From contig CM024766.1 of the NCBI GenBank assembly GCA_014218235.1, forward strand, positions 21,115,346 to 21,179,345: a stretch of 64,000 bases of DNA, read 5' to 3'. The position numbers and the translations under genes were made by a program. Shown here piece by piece: positions 43,462 to 55,945 of this stretch. Origin of the DNA: Colocasia esculenta. Taxonomy: Eukaryota; Streptophyta; Magnoliopsida; Alismatales; Araceae. A model generated the notes under the pieces. That model saw only the letters and a program-made list of their open reading frames with translations. It was not told where the DNA came from and searched no databases. Numbering within the stretch: position 1 is the first letter of the stretch; each line of letters starts with the position of its first letter.

Positions 43462-46112
43462 TGTGAGACCCCGAAATTTTCTTCATTTTATACTGTGCAT
43501 GTGGTATCTATTTGTTAGGTATATAGTGTGTATATTAAGTTTGTGCATATTATAATTATTTAGTTGTTTGTATTCATGGATATGTATAAATATATATGTG
43601 ATATTCTGTGCATGTAATGTATTTATTTCGACGTGTATATGTAAGTATATATATATTATTTTCTATGAATATAAGTAATTAACTATTTTTGTACATGTTG
43701 TACTTGATTAAAAACCATGCATTTTATATTTAAGTAATGTTGTGCATACAATATGTGAATATTGCTATAGATCTTGTAGGTATATATGAGTTAATTTTCT
43801 ATGCATGTAATGTGTATAATGTGCATGTTGAATCTAATTATTGATGTACATATTGTATTTATCTATTTCATGCATAATGTATGTAACTATGTTGTGTACA
43901 TGTGTGTATATATATATATATATGTCAATTTAAGTGTGCGTATGCAAATTAATTATTGGTTTATAGATTGTTCTTATTTAACTTTATGCATATTGCATCT
44001 TAATAATAATGTGCATATACTGTCTAACTATTGATGTGCATATTATACTACTTATTCTATGGATATTGTATGTAATTATGCTTTGTACATATGTATATAT
44101 GTATGTTTATCTTGTGCATGTGATATCTATCTAATTCGGTGCTCATCAAATTGTTTATAGTGTATATTGTACTTAAATAATATTGTCCATAGGGTATGTA
44201 TCTATGGAGTGTATACATGTGTGATTATTGTTGTGTTCTGGTCGAGATGCACAGTTGGCGGCAACATGCAGGCCGCTGACTGCATGGCCAGAGTGGTTGG
44301 CGTCTAGATCGATAGACGCCAACCCCCCTGTTGGCAGCACCAGAGGTGGACACCATGTTCCCAGTGTTGTAACGGTATCAGATTTGATAACGCCTGCGTT
44401 TCATCCGGTTCCAGTTTAGTAAACACATTCATAATTGTAAGAGACCTACCCTAATGCATACCCAACCTACCAGCTCTATAAAACCACCTTGTTACGGTCT
44501 GGTCCAGTCTTTTTGGCCTTTGTAGAAGCTAGGGTTTTCTGTGGAGAAGAGTTGATCTTTGCAAGCTTCGATCCGGCAACTGGAGGAGTTTTCTGGATAT
44601 CTACACTGATTGGAGGATAGTCCATACATCAGGGAAGCATCTGCAGCTCAGAGGATCAACCTGCATCAACAGAAGAACCGGATTTGAAGAGGTTTTGAGC
44701 ACCTTCTTGGCTAGGCCGAGGAGGGCATCTTCGAGTTAATTCGATCTCGTGGATTTATTTGGAGGCAAGTAACCTATGGATGTCAACCCTACTCATGTCC
44801 CCTTAGGTCCTAGCATTTTTCAGAATTATCCTCATGTCCTGGAACCTCCAAATTCCCCTTGCATTTGTGTGCTGTCTACATGGTCTGCAGATAGGAAGTT
44901 GGTGGTGTTGGTGGCACCAGACTGTGCCGTTTACACAGTTGGCGGCACACACTGTGTCGCCAAGTTCATCAGGGTTCCAACATTGCACTTCTTGATCTCT
45001 AAAATGTGTTATTTGGAAGTCTGGATGTATATGCATGTTGTGAAAATTGTATGTGGTCAGGGTCAGTTATTAGGTCATGTCATGAGGATATTTCGAATTT
45101 CTGTACATAGTGTTAATTATTGAAATTTCTGTATTAATGAGAGAAGCATGGTTTATCAATATTTAATCCTGAAAAATTAGATTTGTTGCATGTTAGGGTT
45201 TTATAAAATTTCCCTATTAGTATGATGACTGTTTTCATGTGTTTGAACTATTAAGCACGTCTGTCTTGTTGAAAACCATGTATGAATGAATTTGTTAAGA
45301 AATAGGCCTATAATCTATCTTAACTAGTAAAACTACATATATTGTTTGTAAAAATCTGGAAAATAGAATATGTGATATGTTTACTGTTAATAATCTGTGA
45401 TAAAAAATTGGATCTATTTTGATGACAGTAAGTTTGGTTCTTAATTACACCACGGAAAATAGTTAAACTGAACATGTTAGATTAAATCTGTGTGATTCAG
45501 TAAGTAAGAAGCATGTATAGGACAGTGATATGAGTTATTTTATTTCTGTGAACAGTAGTATCATGTTAGAAAAACTGAAGTATATGTGAATGTGTGAAAG
45601 TGAGTATAATTGTGCTAAATGGTATATGCAAAATGTGTAAACAATGTGATAATGTGTAATTTGTTAAAAGTGTGTGTAAAAGTATGAAATAGTGCATGCA
45701 AATAATGTAAATGAATGTAATGATTGTGATAATGTGCTTAATGTAAAAATTGGTCCGAGATTGACACTGCTACCATAGAGGTCTGAGTGTTGTACCATAG
45801 AAAAGTCCCTATGGAAGGCTCAACGTATGTGAAATATATCCTAAGGGCATTAGGATGAAACCCTAGAGGTGTTCAAGTACCACTGGATACGATGGAGAGG
45901 GCTTCTCCCAGTCTACGCAGTTACCAAGATTCACCACTAGATTGCTCAGGTGACGGGTGTGTGTTAAGTGATGTGATGTGCTATGTGCTATGCGATATCG
46001 GTGTGTGCGCCCTCTAGATGGTAGTTAGGACTATGTGTCATGGTAACTTAAGTGATAAAATGTGAATAAAGTGCAAAGTGAAGTGTGAATGTAGCACGTG
46101 GTAAGTGTAATG
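43462..46112 (+). repeat. A 3' LTR, part 1
   Basis: Matches 6416-9115. It has a TA microsatellite near 43908-43922, TATA box CTCTATAAAACC (44477-44483), and the GC-type donor at 44765-44770. The leader between these (about 44510-44764) lacks any ATG. It ends with TAATG (46108-46112), where G is inserted, and continues at 54297. Confidence 0.93.
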
Positions 46113-47799
46113 TGTTGGCCCTTTAGGTATGGCAGCAAGTTTACCTAGAGGGGGGGTGAATAGGTTTTTTGCAATATGAAACAGAAACTTAAAATAAAAA
46201 TTGTCACTAGAGAGTTTGGTTAGTTTAGTGTGATAAAGAGAGCAGTGCGGAAGCAAATAAACAATCACATAAATGAGACAAGAAATTTTTCCTAGTTCGG
46301 CCCTTCCTATATGGAAGTCCTACGTCCAGTCCCTAAGTAACCTCTTGGGATTTCACTAACCAAGGGTACAGTCCCCCTCAAGGACACTACAACACCAAGC
46401 ACCCTAGCTGGTCTTCATCTCTTTCCTGAGCAAGAAGGCAGCCCACTATTACAAGATGAACACTAAGAACTAGCTCACAGTCCTACAGCTAGACAGAAAT
46501 CTTTCTTAGAAAAGAAAGATCAGACCGAGAGCTATTACAAGATGAACACTAAGAACTAGCTCACAGTCAAGGACTCTCCCCCAAATTTACAATGAGCTCA
46601 GAGAGAGAATGAAAAGAGAAAAGAAAGCTTGAAGGCTTGAAAGCTTGAGACGCTTTTGCTTGCTTCTTCTTGGCTCAGGCTCTTTCTCTCTTTCTTTGAG
46701 TGTATGTGGTGTTGAGGTTCCTCACTGGTTGTACACTCCTTCAAAGATTTTCAGGAAAGCTCTACCTTTTCCTTCAGCCTTGCTTCATCTTTTATATGAG
46801 AGGCTTTTGAATAGATCCGTTGGAGCTCTTCTAGACGTTGTTGATCTTCTCTTCATTTGTCTTAATCAGACTCTGGTGGTCTTCGAGGTCTGTAAGCATA
46901 GAAGAGAGTGTTAGCATAAAAGAGTGTTTACAAGATAGCAGTGCATGCTACTGTGTTTATATTATCATGCTAAAACCTGATAGGACATATCTTTTTCTGA
47001 CAAGACTCTGAAATACGAATGTAGCTTTTCTGTCAGAGGATATTAGACTTCTCATTTACACGCCAAAAACACTTCAAAGGATTTATAAGAAATCTATGTT
47101 TAAATTGAAGTGAATCGATGTAAGAATGACTTATCAAATAGTTGTGAGAGCAAATCGTTGTTCTCACTTAACAAATCATTATAGCTATCAAATCATTATG
47201 AAAATTATCGAATCGATGTGAGAAGCAAACCATTGTTTCTCACTTATCAAATCGTTATGAGCCTTAGAGAATTGTTATAGAAGGCAAATCGATGTGAGGG
47301 CAAATCGTTGCGCTCACTTATCAAATTGTTATGAGCCTTAGCAAATCGTTATAGAAGGCAAATCAATTTGAGGGCAAATCATTCCGCTCACTTATCAAAT
47401 CGTTATGTGCCTTAGTGAATCATTTATAGAAGGTGCTAAATAAATCGTTGTGGGGCTTATAAAACCTATTAAAGCCAAATCGTTGTAGCGCTAATAAAAT
47501 CGATTGAAACCAAATCGTTGTAGTGCTTATTAATTTGGCACTTGAACTAAAATTGATGTATATAGATTAGACATCGATTTTATCATTTTAGTGCGCCATA
47601 TCAAATTGTTATAGCAATCGAATCGATGTATGAATTTGTTCTACTCATTTATCAAATCGATGAGACACTTATCAATTTGTTATGAGATTGATGCGACACA
47701 GATGAAACATGATATTCAATTTAATTACTCATATTTTTTTTTCTCATCATAAGTTTTGTTATCACCAAAATACAAGGACAAACAGAGAGTGGTTCAACA
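46113..47799 (-). repeat. G 3' LTR
   Basis: Plus-strand reading TGTTGGCCCTTTAGG...GTGGTTCAACA. TATAAAA on the minus strand is at 46790-46796. The AATCGTTATG/AATCGATG array lies at about 47090-47700. A stretch of LTR around 46440-46560 is partly duplicated (GAGCTATTACAAGATGAACA repeats). Confidence 0.95.
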
Positions 47800-47814
47800 A
47801 TCTCCACCTTTTTG
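47800..47814 (-). other. G polypurine tract
   Basis: The minus strand reads CCAAAAAGGTGGAGAT before the LTR start TGTTGAACC, after TTTTGTCATCA. Bases 47815-48290 are 3' untranslated interior with no recognisable coding sequence, apart from a weak trace of the frame that follows the spacer. Confidence 0.88.
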
Positions 47815-48293
47815 GTGATGACAAAATTTATGAGAATTTTTTGGCAAAGATACTTAAGCATAGAAAATGCAGAAAATTCATAGAACATACATACTCTCCC
47901 CCTTTTTGTCACTAACCAAAAAGGAAGGATCTTACCATGCATATTCTTCCCCTTTCAGATAATTTCTTACCATTGAGGGGTTCAACAATGATTGACATTA
48001 ATGAATAACTCTCCCTTAGTCTGTGCTCCCCCTGAGGGTGAAACTCCCGCCTAATGTGAGGCAAGACAGATCTTGTTTGTCTTGACCTTTCATATGTTGT
48101 TTGTCAAGTCTTCAAGATTTTTTCCTACATTTATCAGAGAGACTTGCAAACCAATGTAAATAGTAATATGAATAAAAATAAACAATTTGTGACTACTCCC
48201 TCTTCAGATATGAGATGGATAAAGAGCTGGCAGTCATCAGTGCCTTGAGCATCCTTTGATCCTGATGCTCCAAGTGTATCCTGCAAACAACTT

Positions 48294-48369
48294 ATTCAGA
48301 AATAGGTACCCAAATCTTTTTGGGTCCTTGATGGTTAGATGCATAAAAGTATCCCTTCGGAATCCAAAC
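48294..48369 (-). pseudogene. G gag-protease spacer fragment
   Basis: The minus-strand frame reads VWIPKGYFYASNHQGPKKIWVPISE, then a stop. A tryptophan-rich element of the form NxxGPKKxWVP is characteristic of Sirevirus polyprotein between gag and protease. It lies directly past solo LTR H from the last gag zinc knuckle, so H was inserted between these two parts. Downstream protease and pol are lost. Confidence 0.7.
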
Positions 48370-49564
48370 TAGGTGATGTTGCCCAGTTGACAAGCCCAAA
48401 GGGTGGGTGAATGGGCCTTTTTAAAAAAAAATTATTTGATTAGTACCTGTAATTAAAAACATTCACACAAAGTCGTTCTTCGATGAAGGTTAGTAACTGT
48501 TAGTTCAAATACCAATCATACGAGGAAAATAATCACACGACACAAAGGATTATCCTGGTTCGGACCTCCTCTTCTTAGGAGTCCTACGTCCAGTCCCTGA
48601 GCAACAACTCAGGATTCCACTAACTAGGGTACAGTCCCCCTATGGACACTACACACACCCAGCTCAGCTGGTCTTCCTTCACACGAAGGGACATACACCA
48701 CCCTGGATACCCCACTAGGTCTTTCTTCACAACCGAAGGGAACAACACCCTGGTTCCCACCAGGTCTTCCTTCACAATTGAAGGGAAAATAACACAAAGA
48801 GAATAAAGGATTTTAAGCCCCTAGATCAAGCTTCAACAAGCTAAGATCTGAAGTAGGTAGAACTGAGAGCAAAAAGAATTAGACAAGAGGCTCTCTCAGA
48901 ACTACACAAGCTCTCTCAAGATTTTCACTACAGTGGAGAGCAAAGAGCAAAAGCAAAGTGGAATGAAGTTGTTGGCTCTGGGATTCTTTCAAAAGATTTG
49001 AAAGCTTATATGAGGTTCGTTCTTCGTTCACTATCGTTGCTCTTCTTTCTTCTCATCTTCTATCTTGTATTTATATCTCTAATTTGAAATGTAGATGTTG
49101 AAGTGTCTGTTGTCTCTCTCTTAAGTAGACGTTGGACTGAATGATACTTGGAAGCTTCCAGTCAATAGTCTTTTGATCACTTGTGCACGCAAAGAGATGA
49201 GATCTTCTGAGATATCCTTTGGCTTCTATTTTGTCCAACGTTGTAAAGTGGAACAGTATCAGATATCAGCATAAATTTCAATCTCAAACAGCGAACAGCT
49301 AAGCTGTCTCTGATGTCTGTCAATGTTAGAAGAGATAGTCATGAAAATAGTAAAGCCAAATAGCTGTGGCTAAAAGATGCATACAGAGTAAGCACAATAA
49401 TGGACGATATCGTCTGCATGCATTCAGAGATGCGTTCAGACCTCATAAATGCAGGAGTGTCAGAGAGATATATGAGTGGGCTTTGACTATTCAACGCTTT
49501 CAGGAGAAAGAAAAATATCAAGTCGATGTAAGACATAAAATTGATGGCTATATGACTTATGAAA

Positions 49565-50195
49565 TCGTTATGATCAAGTCATTATAAAGAGCAAATCGAT
49601 GTGTTCAATGAAGCAATCGTTATGAACACTTAACAAATCGTTGCAGAAAGCAAATTGTTGTGTTCAATGAAGAAATCGTTATGAACACTTAACAAATCGT
49701 TGTAGAAAGCAAATCGTTGTGTTCATTGAAGAAATCGTTATGAACACTTAAGAAATCGTTGCAGAAAGCAAATCGTTGTGTTCAATGAAGAAATCGTTAT
49801 GAACACTTAACGAATCGTTGCAGAAAGCAAATCATTATGTTCAATGAAGAAATAGTTATGAACACTTAACAAATCATTGCAAAAAGCAAATCATTGTGTT
49901 CAATGAAGAAATCATTATGAACACTTAATAAATCGTTGCAGAAAGTAAATCGTTGTGTTCATTGAAGAAATCGTTATGAACACTTAACAAATCGTTGTAG
50001 AAAGCAAATCATTGTGTTCATTGAAGAAATCGTTATGAACACTTAACGAATCGTTGCAGAAAGAAAATCGTTATGTTCAATGAAGAAATCGTTATGAACA
50101 CTTAACAAATCGTTGCAGAAAGTAAATCGTTGTGTTCAATGAAGAAATCGTTATGAACACTTAACAAATCGTTATAGAAAGTAAGTCATTATGTT
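49565..50195. repeat. 59-bp minisatellite, type 1, in solo LTR H
   Basis: About ten head-to-tail units. Each unit has three subunits: AAATCGTTATGAACACTTAAC, AAATCGTTGCAGAAAGC and AAATCGTTGTGTTCAATGAAG. The marker ATGAACACTT recurs at 49622, 49681, 49740 and 49799, exactly 59 bp apart. Variation is mostly CpG loss (AATCATT). There are no spacers. Confidence 0.95.
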
Positions 50196-50530
50196 CACTG
50201 AAGAAATCGTTGTGATGACTTAAGGAATCGTTACGACGGGCAGGTCGTTACGAGTTCTAAAGAAATCGTTACGATGACTTAAGGAATCGTTACGACGGGC
50301 AGGTTGTTAGAGTTCTAAAGAAATCGTTACGATGACTTAAGGAATCGTTACGATGGGCAAGTCGTTACGAGTTCTAAACAAATCGTTACGATGACTTAAG
50401 GAATCGTTACAACGGGCAAGTCGTTACGAGTTCTAAAGAAATCGTTACAATGACTTAAGGAATCGTTACGACGGGCGAGTCATTACGAGTTCTAAAGAAA
50501 TCGTTACGATGACTTAAGGAATCGTTACAG
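50196..50530. repeat. 58-59-bp minisatellite, type 2, in solo LTR H
   Basis: About six units built on AAATCGTTACGATGACTTAAG, GAATCGTTACGACGGGCA and GTCGTTACGAGTTCTAA. TTAAGG recurs at 50221, 50279, 50337, 50396, 50455 and 50514. The period is the same as in the neighbouring array but the linkers differ, so both grew from the same three-part ancestor. Confidence 0.95.
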
Positions 50531-50842
50531 GAACGACTTGTTTGTAACCATATAAATCGTTATAGCTCTATTGAAATCGATACATTCATAAAGAAATCGT
50601 TGTGACTTTCAACAGAAGTCGATGTGGACTTAGAGAAATATATAGTCTTGAAATGATTGAAGCTTCAGAGAGGTAATGCTTACCAACATTGGCTTGTGTG
50701 ACCTTGGTATATTTCTGTACTTAAGACTTATGAAATATATGTTAGAAATTATTGAAGGAATTTTGTTAATCCTCAAAAATAATAAAAATAAATAGGTAAT
50801 TAGAATTACATGGGGACAGATTGATCATCAGGTGCCTTGTGT

Positions 50843-52525
50843 GCAGGTGTTTACTGTGTGTCCTAATTTATTACAATGAGAACAACAATGAATATAATTC
50901 TATTTTGCAGTTCTTATTGTTTTTATGATGTCTATTTAGAACACAGTTTTTAGAAACTTTTTCTTTTACAAGGGCCTTTTTCTGAGGCAACTTGGTTTCT
51001 TTTACAAATTTTGGTAATGGATATTTTTCTAGAATTATGACATGTTTTCCTTTTACCGGAGGTATGTATCCAAGCCCTTGTTTATTATTTCCTGGTTTTG
51101 ACCATTTTAAGCATAGGGCTAAAGATGTTTTCCCTCTAGTTAATTTTCTAACTGATTCTTTTAAATAGAGATTTTCTTCAATTAGAGTTTTTAATTTTTC
51201 TTCTAACTCTAACTTCTCATTATTCTTTCTTTTCAAATATTCATTTAAAAGATAATTATTATCTTTACTGTCTTTTAATTGTTTTTCTAGTTGCTCCAAT
51301 TCAGATTTAAGATCAGAATTGGTGTTTTCCAATCAAGTAGTGTTGTTTTTCAGATTTTTTAATTCTTTTACAACACCCTTATGTTTTTCATATAGGTCAT
51401 TAAAAACTTCTTCTAAGTCTTCAGACTCTGACCCTGAATCAGTGCATGAATCAAAAAATGGGTCAGAATGAACCTCATCTAGTCCTACCATGAGGGCTAG
51501 ACTTACCTGCTCTTTCTCCAATTTTGAGCTTGATGATTCTGAGCTTGTGGTCTCTTCATTTTCCCAAGCAGAAGTCATGGCTTTTCTTTTAAATTTCTTG
51601 TGCTGCTTCTTGGGCTTCTCGGTTTGACTGGTCTTCTTAAGCCTTGGACATTCTGGTCACAGATGTCCAGGTTTTCTGCATTCATAGCAGACTGGTTCTT
51701 TTTCTTTTCTCTCTTTCTTTTGAAACCTTCTTGATCCATATTTCTTCTTCTTGAGAATTTTCTGAAGCTTGGACAATACTTCATCTACGTCATTGTCTTT
51801 AGAATCTGCATTTTTGGAACTAGAAGAAGAAGAAGTGGAAGGAGCAGCTGCAACATTAAGAGCATTAGTAAATTTTTTCTTTGATGAGCTTTCAGATAGT
51901 TGCTCCATATTAATTTCATGTGCCATGATGGAACCTATTAAGTTATCAATAGAAAACTTGATTAGATCATGGGCTTCTTCAATAGCTGTGACCTTAGGGG
52001 TCCATGAAATATTTAAAGACCTAAGTATTTTTCTAACAGTTTCCTCATCAGAGAGATTTTTGCCAAGAGCGCTTAGACCAACCACTATGCTCGAAAATCT
52101 ATTATACATTTGAGTTATATTTTCGTTAGGAAGCATTTTAAACTGCTCATATTGTGAGACAAGAATGTCTATCCATGTTTGTTTCACTTTATCCATTACT
52201 TCATAAGTTATCTGTAGTTATAACATATTTCTTTAGCTAATTTACATGCAGATACTCTACTAAATTCTATTTTTGATAATGCACAACATAAGTAGTTCTT
52301 AGCTTTAAAGTTTAAAAATAATTTACTTTTATCTACTGTTGTAATGGCAGTAGTTCCTGGAACAGGAACAATAACATAATCACCTACCTCAATTACCTGC
52401 CACAGATCAAAGTCTGTGCCTCGAATGAAGCATTCCATTCTCATCTTCCAGTATTGGTAATCTTCTCCATCGAAGAATGGAGGTCTGGTGACTGATTGAC
52501 CTTCAACATATACTTGAGCTGCCAT
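50843..52525 (-). pseudogene. gag: G gag (broken)
   Basis: ATG at 52523-52525 (MAAQVYVEGQS), then FFDGEDYQYWKMRMECFIRG; a frameshift follows near 52205. The second frame runs 52196-50871 with in-frame TGA at 51657-51659 and 51333-51335. It contains a first zinc knuckle CYECRKPGHL*PEC (about 51650-51690), an acidic Ser-rich segment (TTSSESSSSKLEKEQ) and a heptad-rich coiled coil (ELEQLEKQLKDSKDNN to LKESVRKL, about 51150-51310). After another shift a second knuckle CSHCNKLGHTVNTC (50843-50884) is intact. An extended gag with coiled coil and CCHC motifs is the Sirevirus pattern. The TGA in the first knuckle fits CGA-to-TGA decay. Confidence 0.92.
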
Positions 52526-52573
52526 GGATCTTTACTCTAAGATAGTTGGATCTTCATGAATGATCAGAGACCC

Positions 52574-52585
52574 TCTCTGATACCA
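52574..52585 (-). other. G primer-binding site (Met tRNA)
   Basis: The minus strand reads TGGTATCAGAGA, two bases from the LTR end. The gag ATG follows about 60 bases downstream, so there is no room for a leader intron of the gypsy type. Confidence 0.9.
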
Positions 52586-52587
52586 AT

Positions 52588-54291
52588 TGTTGGCCCTTTA
52601 GGTACGGCAGCAAGTTTACCTAGAAGGGGGGTGAATAGGTTTTCTGCAATCTGAAACAGAAACTTAAAACAAAAATTATTAGTAGAGAGTTTGGTTAGTT
52701 TAGTGTGATAAAGAGAGCAGTGCGGAAGCAAATAAACAATCACACAAATAAGACAAAGAATTTATCCTGGTTCGGCCCTTCCCACATGGAAGTCCTACGT
52801 CCAGTCCCCAAGCAACCACTTGGGATTTCACTAACCAAGGGTACAGTCCCCCTCAAGGACACTACAACACCCAGCACCCTAGCTAGTCATCTTCTCTTTC
52901 CCGGGCAAGAAGGCAGCCCACTTCTTTTATAGGCTCAGAAGCAAACCTCCTGGTACAAACCCCATTGTGGTTCTGCTAGACACAAACCCCTAGCTAGGTT
53001 CTACACTGTATACAGTCCTACAGCTAGACAGAAATCTTTCTTAGAAAAGAAAGATCAGATCGAGAGCTGTTACAAGATGAACATTAAGAACTAGCTCACA
53101 GTCAAGGACTCTCCCCCAAATTTACAATGAGCTCAAAGAGAGAATGAAAAGAGAAAATAAAGCTTGAAGACTTGAAATCTTGAGATGCTTTTGCTTGCTT
53201 CTTCTTGGCTTAGGCTCTTTCTCTCTTTCTTTGAGTGTATGTGGCGTTGAGGTTCCTCACTGGTTGTACACTCCTTCAAAGATTTTCAGGAAAGCTCTAC
53301 ATTTTCCTTCAGCCTTGCTTCATCTTTTATATGAGAGGCTTTTGAATAGATCCGTTGAAGATATACGTTGGAGCTCTTCTAGACGTTGCTGATCTTCTCT
53401 TCATTTGTTTCAATCAAACTCTGGTGTTCTTCGAGGTCTGTAAGCATAGAAGATAGTGTTAGCATAAAAGAGTGTTTACAAGATAACAGTGCATGCTACT
53501 GTGTTTCTGTTATCATGCTAAAAACTGATAGGTCATATCTTTTTCTGACAAGACTCTGAAATACGCATGCAGCTTTTTCTGTCAGACGATATTTGACTTC
53601 ACATTTAGGCGCCAAAAAAACTTCAGAGGATTTATAAGAAATCTATGTTTAAATTGAAGTGAATCGATGTAAGAATGACTTATCAAATCGTTGTGACTAG
53701 CAAATCGCTGTGAGAGCAAATCGTTGTTCTCACTTAACAAATCGTTATAGCTATCAAATCGTTATGAAACTTATCGAATCGATGTGAGAAACAAACCGTT
53801 GTTTCTCACTTATCAAATCGTTATGAGCCTTAGTGAATCGTTATAGAAGGCAAATCGATGTAAGGGCAAATCATTGCGCTCACTTATCAAATCGTTATGA
53901 GCCTTAGCGAATCGTTTATAGAAGGCGCTAAACAAATTGTTGTGGGGCTTATAAAACCTATTAAAGACAAATCGTTGTAGCGCTAATAAAATCGATTGAA
54001 ACCAAATCATTGTAGCACTTATTAATTTGGCACTTGAACTAAAATCGATGTATATAGATTAGACATCGATTTTATCATTTTAGTGCACCATATCAAATCG
54101 TTATAGCAATCGAATCGATGTATGAATTCATTCTACTCATTTATCAAATCGATGAGAGACTTATCAATTTGTTATGAGATTGATGCGACACAGATGAAAC
54201 ATGATATTCAATTTAATTACTCATAAATTTTGTTATCATCATAAGTTTTGTTATCACCAAAATACAAGGACAAATAGAGAGTGGTTCAACA
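52588..54291 (-). repeat. G 5' LTR
   Basis: Copy of 46113-47799 with extra sequence near 52920-53010. TATA box (minus strand) at 53325-53331. The AATCG motif array is at about 53640-54190. It is followed by TAATG and the resumed A LTR. Confidence 0.95.
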
Positions 54292-54296
54292 TAATG

Positions 54297-55605
54297 ATGT
54301 GACATGTGATAAGTGAAAGTGCAAGAGGTAAACTATGTGAAAATTGTGTAAAATGATGCGCAAGGGAGAGTAAATGTTAATGAGAGTATAAATGCATATA
54401 TCCATATTAATAATGTGTTAATATGTTGACGTAATATCATATTATAAAGTTCAATAACATCCATGTAGTAGCATATATGAATGTGTGTATGTAAACATGT
54501 AAATTGTGCAATGTGAAAGATGAGCATGTAAAATTGTTAAATGAATAAGATAGCATGTGAACAAATGTAAAACCATGTAATTGTATTTAATTCATGTCAA
54601 TACAGCAAGCAAAGTATGAGTATAATTGTGATAAATACATGAAAGAATGTCTAGATTCATGCTAGAGATGCTATTTACTTAGGACATGGTTTCATGCTAC
54701 AATTGTATATAGTTGCCAACCGATTTGCATATGTTTTAAACCTTCAATGCATGTTTAATAATATGTGGTATCATGTGTAATTGTGATTTATTCATATTAA
54801 AACAGCAAATGAAATGTATAATTTAATGTGAAAAGTGCATGTGAAATATGAATAGATATCATGCTAGGTTGCTATTTACTTGGTGCTCAACTCCATGCTG
54901 TAGTTGGTACAGTTGTACCATAATATGGATAATGCTCAGATTGTTAAATCAGGATACCTGTTGGGTGTAGAAAGCATGTATAAGTGTATGTTTCTTTTCA
55001 TGATTAATATGAGCATTTGTTAATTAAAAACATGTTTAGGTGATTTATGTGTAGTTAATTATATAAAGCACGTGCCATGTATTTGTTATGGATTAAATGA
55101 TGGCATGTGTTTCTTTATTGTTTGGTAGCTTAGCATATGTGTGATATGTGTAAGGTTGTGTGTCTTTAGATTGATTGTTGGGTCTTTTAGACTCATATTG
55201 CTTCGGCGTACAGGTGAGCCCGGAGTTTCCGCACTTGAGGAGGGCGTAGCAAGGAGCGACGCCGAACCTGAGGAGTAGCTTTTGTGGAGTTTACTAGATA
55301 GTTGTACTTTCTCTTTTATAGTATGAATAATGTTATTTGGATGGACAATGTTATGGATAGTGTAGTTCTTTTGAAATTGTAATAATGAGGACATTGTTGT
55401 ATCTTTCTCTTGCTATATAGACTGTGGAAATGTGTGATGATGATAAAATGAAGTTAAGTTATTTCTTTTATTCCTGATGTAATCATTTGTCATTCATGTA
55501 CATATCAACTTATCGTTTAGTGTTGGGTTATTATTCCACTGTGACGGCACTCTTTGTACCGATGGGGATTGGTATAATCGTACTGGTATGAAGAGGGTCG
55601 TTACA
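54297..55605 (+). repeat. A 3' LTR, part 2
   Basis: Resumes with ATGTGACATGTGATAAG, matching 9096 onwards in the 5' LTR. It holds the uninterrupted version of the C target (GGACATTGTTGTATC near 55390). It ends GAGGGTCGTTACA. Confidence 0.93.
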
Positions 55606-55903
55606 ACAACGAGTCCATAAACTAAGTACTACTCACAGCAGCTAAGCAGGACCAGGACGGAGTGGCTAGGCTCCTCAGCACCTGGAGCCGACGACGAACC
55701 ACCTGAAAAGAGAGGGAGTGAGTCTCAAGAAGAGAGCCAGTAGGGACACTAACCCCAAATGGTAACAATACTAAAAAGCAGTGCAGAAACTAAAGCTTCT
55801 GTAAGAAAACACTGCACAACACACAGAAACCAGTGGCGTGGCACGCAACTCCTTGCAGGGGCGCACCAAGAAACCGGAACCTCGCAGGCTCAACAGTACA
55901 ACA

Positions 55904-55905
<2 letters not shown>

Positions 55906-55939
<34 letters not shown>
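55906..55939. repeat. (CA)17 microsatellite
   Basis: Pure CA run inside the E 3' LTR. The equivalent place in the 5' LTR (about 62618-62635) is short and interrupted, so the run expanded after E inserted. Confidence 0.97.

Positions 55940-55945
<6 letters not shown>

Larger units (their letters stand above)
48377..50830 (-). mobile_element. H: solo LTR of a third Sirevirus family, inserted in G gag
   Basis: About 2.45 kb, TGTTGCCCAG to GATCATCA, flanked by GGTGA (48372-48376) and GGTGC (50831-50835), a 4-of-5 TSD. It has the landmarks of G and Cop1 LTRs in the same order and direction: GGGTGAATGGG, TTATCCTGGTTCGG, GTCCTACGTCCAGTCCC, a TATA-like box (49004-49010, minus) and the AATCG array. 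There is no interior or second LTR, so recombination between its LTRs probably removed the rest. The outer limits are inferred from the TSD and from resumption of gag sequence. Confidence 0.75.
46113..54291 (-). mobile_element. G: Sirevirus-type copia element, gag-only, containing solo LTR H
   Basis: Minus-strand, 8.2 kb, with a perfect TSD TAATG at 46108-46112 and 54292-54296. LTRs are 1,687 bp (46113-47799) and 1,704 bp (52588-54291). The interior has a primer site, gag with coiled coil and zinc knuckles, a short gag-protease spacer and the PPT. RT, RNase H and integrase are missing. A foreign solo LTR interrupts the end of gag. Confidence 0.95.
6416..55605 (+). mobile_element. A: Tekay-type gypsy element with a gag-only interior, split by C and G
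   Basis: Plus-strand element. LTRs start TGTGAGAC(T/C)CCGAAATTTT at 6416 and 43462 and end GTCGTTATA (42708) and GTCGTTACA (55605). TSD is ACAGC at 6411-6415 and ACAAC at 55606-55610 (4 of 5 match); the uninterrupted site in the other E LTR is ACACC near 62319. The interior is only 753 bp: primer site, a shortened gag and the PPT. Gypsy C is inserted in its 5' LTR and copia G in its 3' LTR. Without the insertions A would be about 8.7 kb. Confidence 0.88.

Noticed and set aside
49565..50530. CRISPR-like regular spacing of AATCGTT repeats
   Set aside because: The repeats are contiguous tandem units without unique spacers, there are no cas genes, and the surroundings are plant retrotransposons. 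This is a minisatellite.
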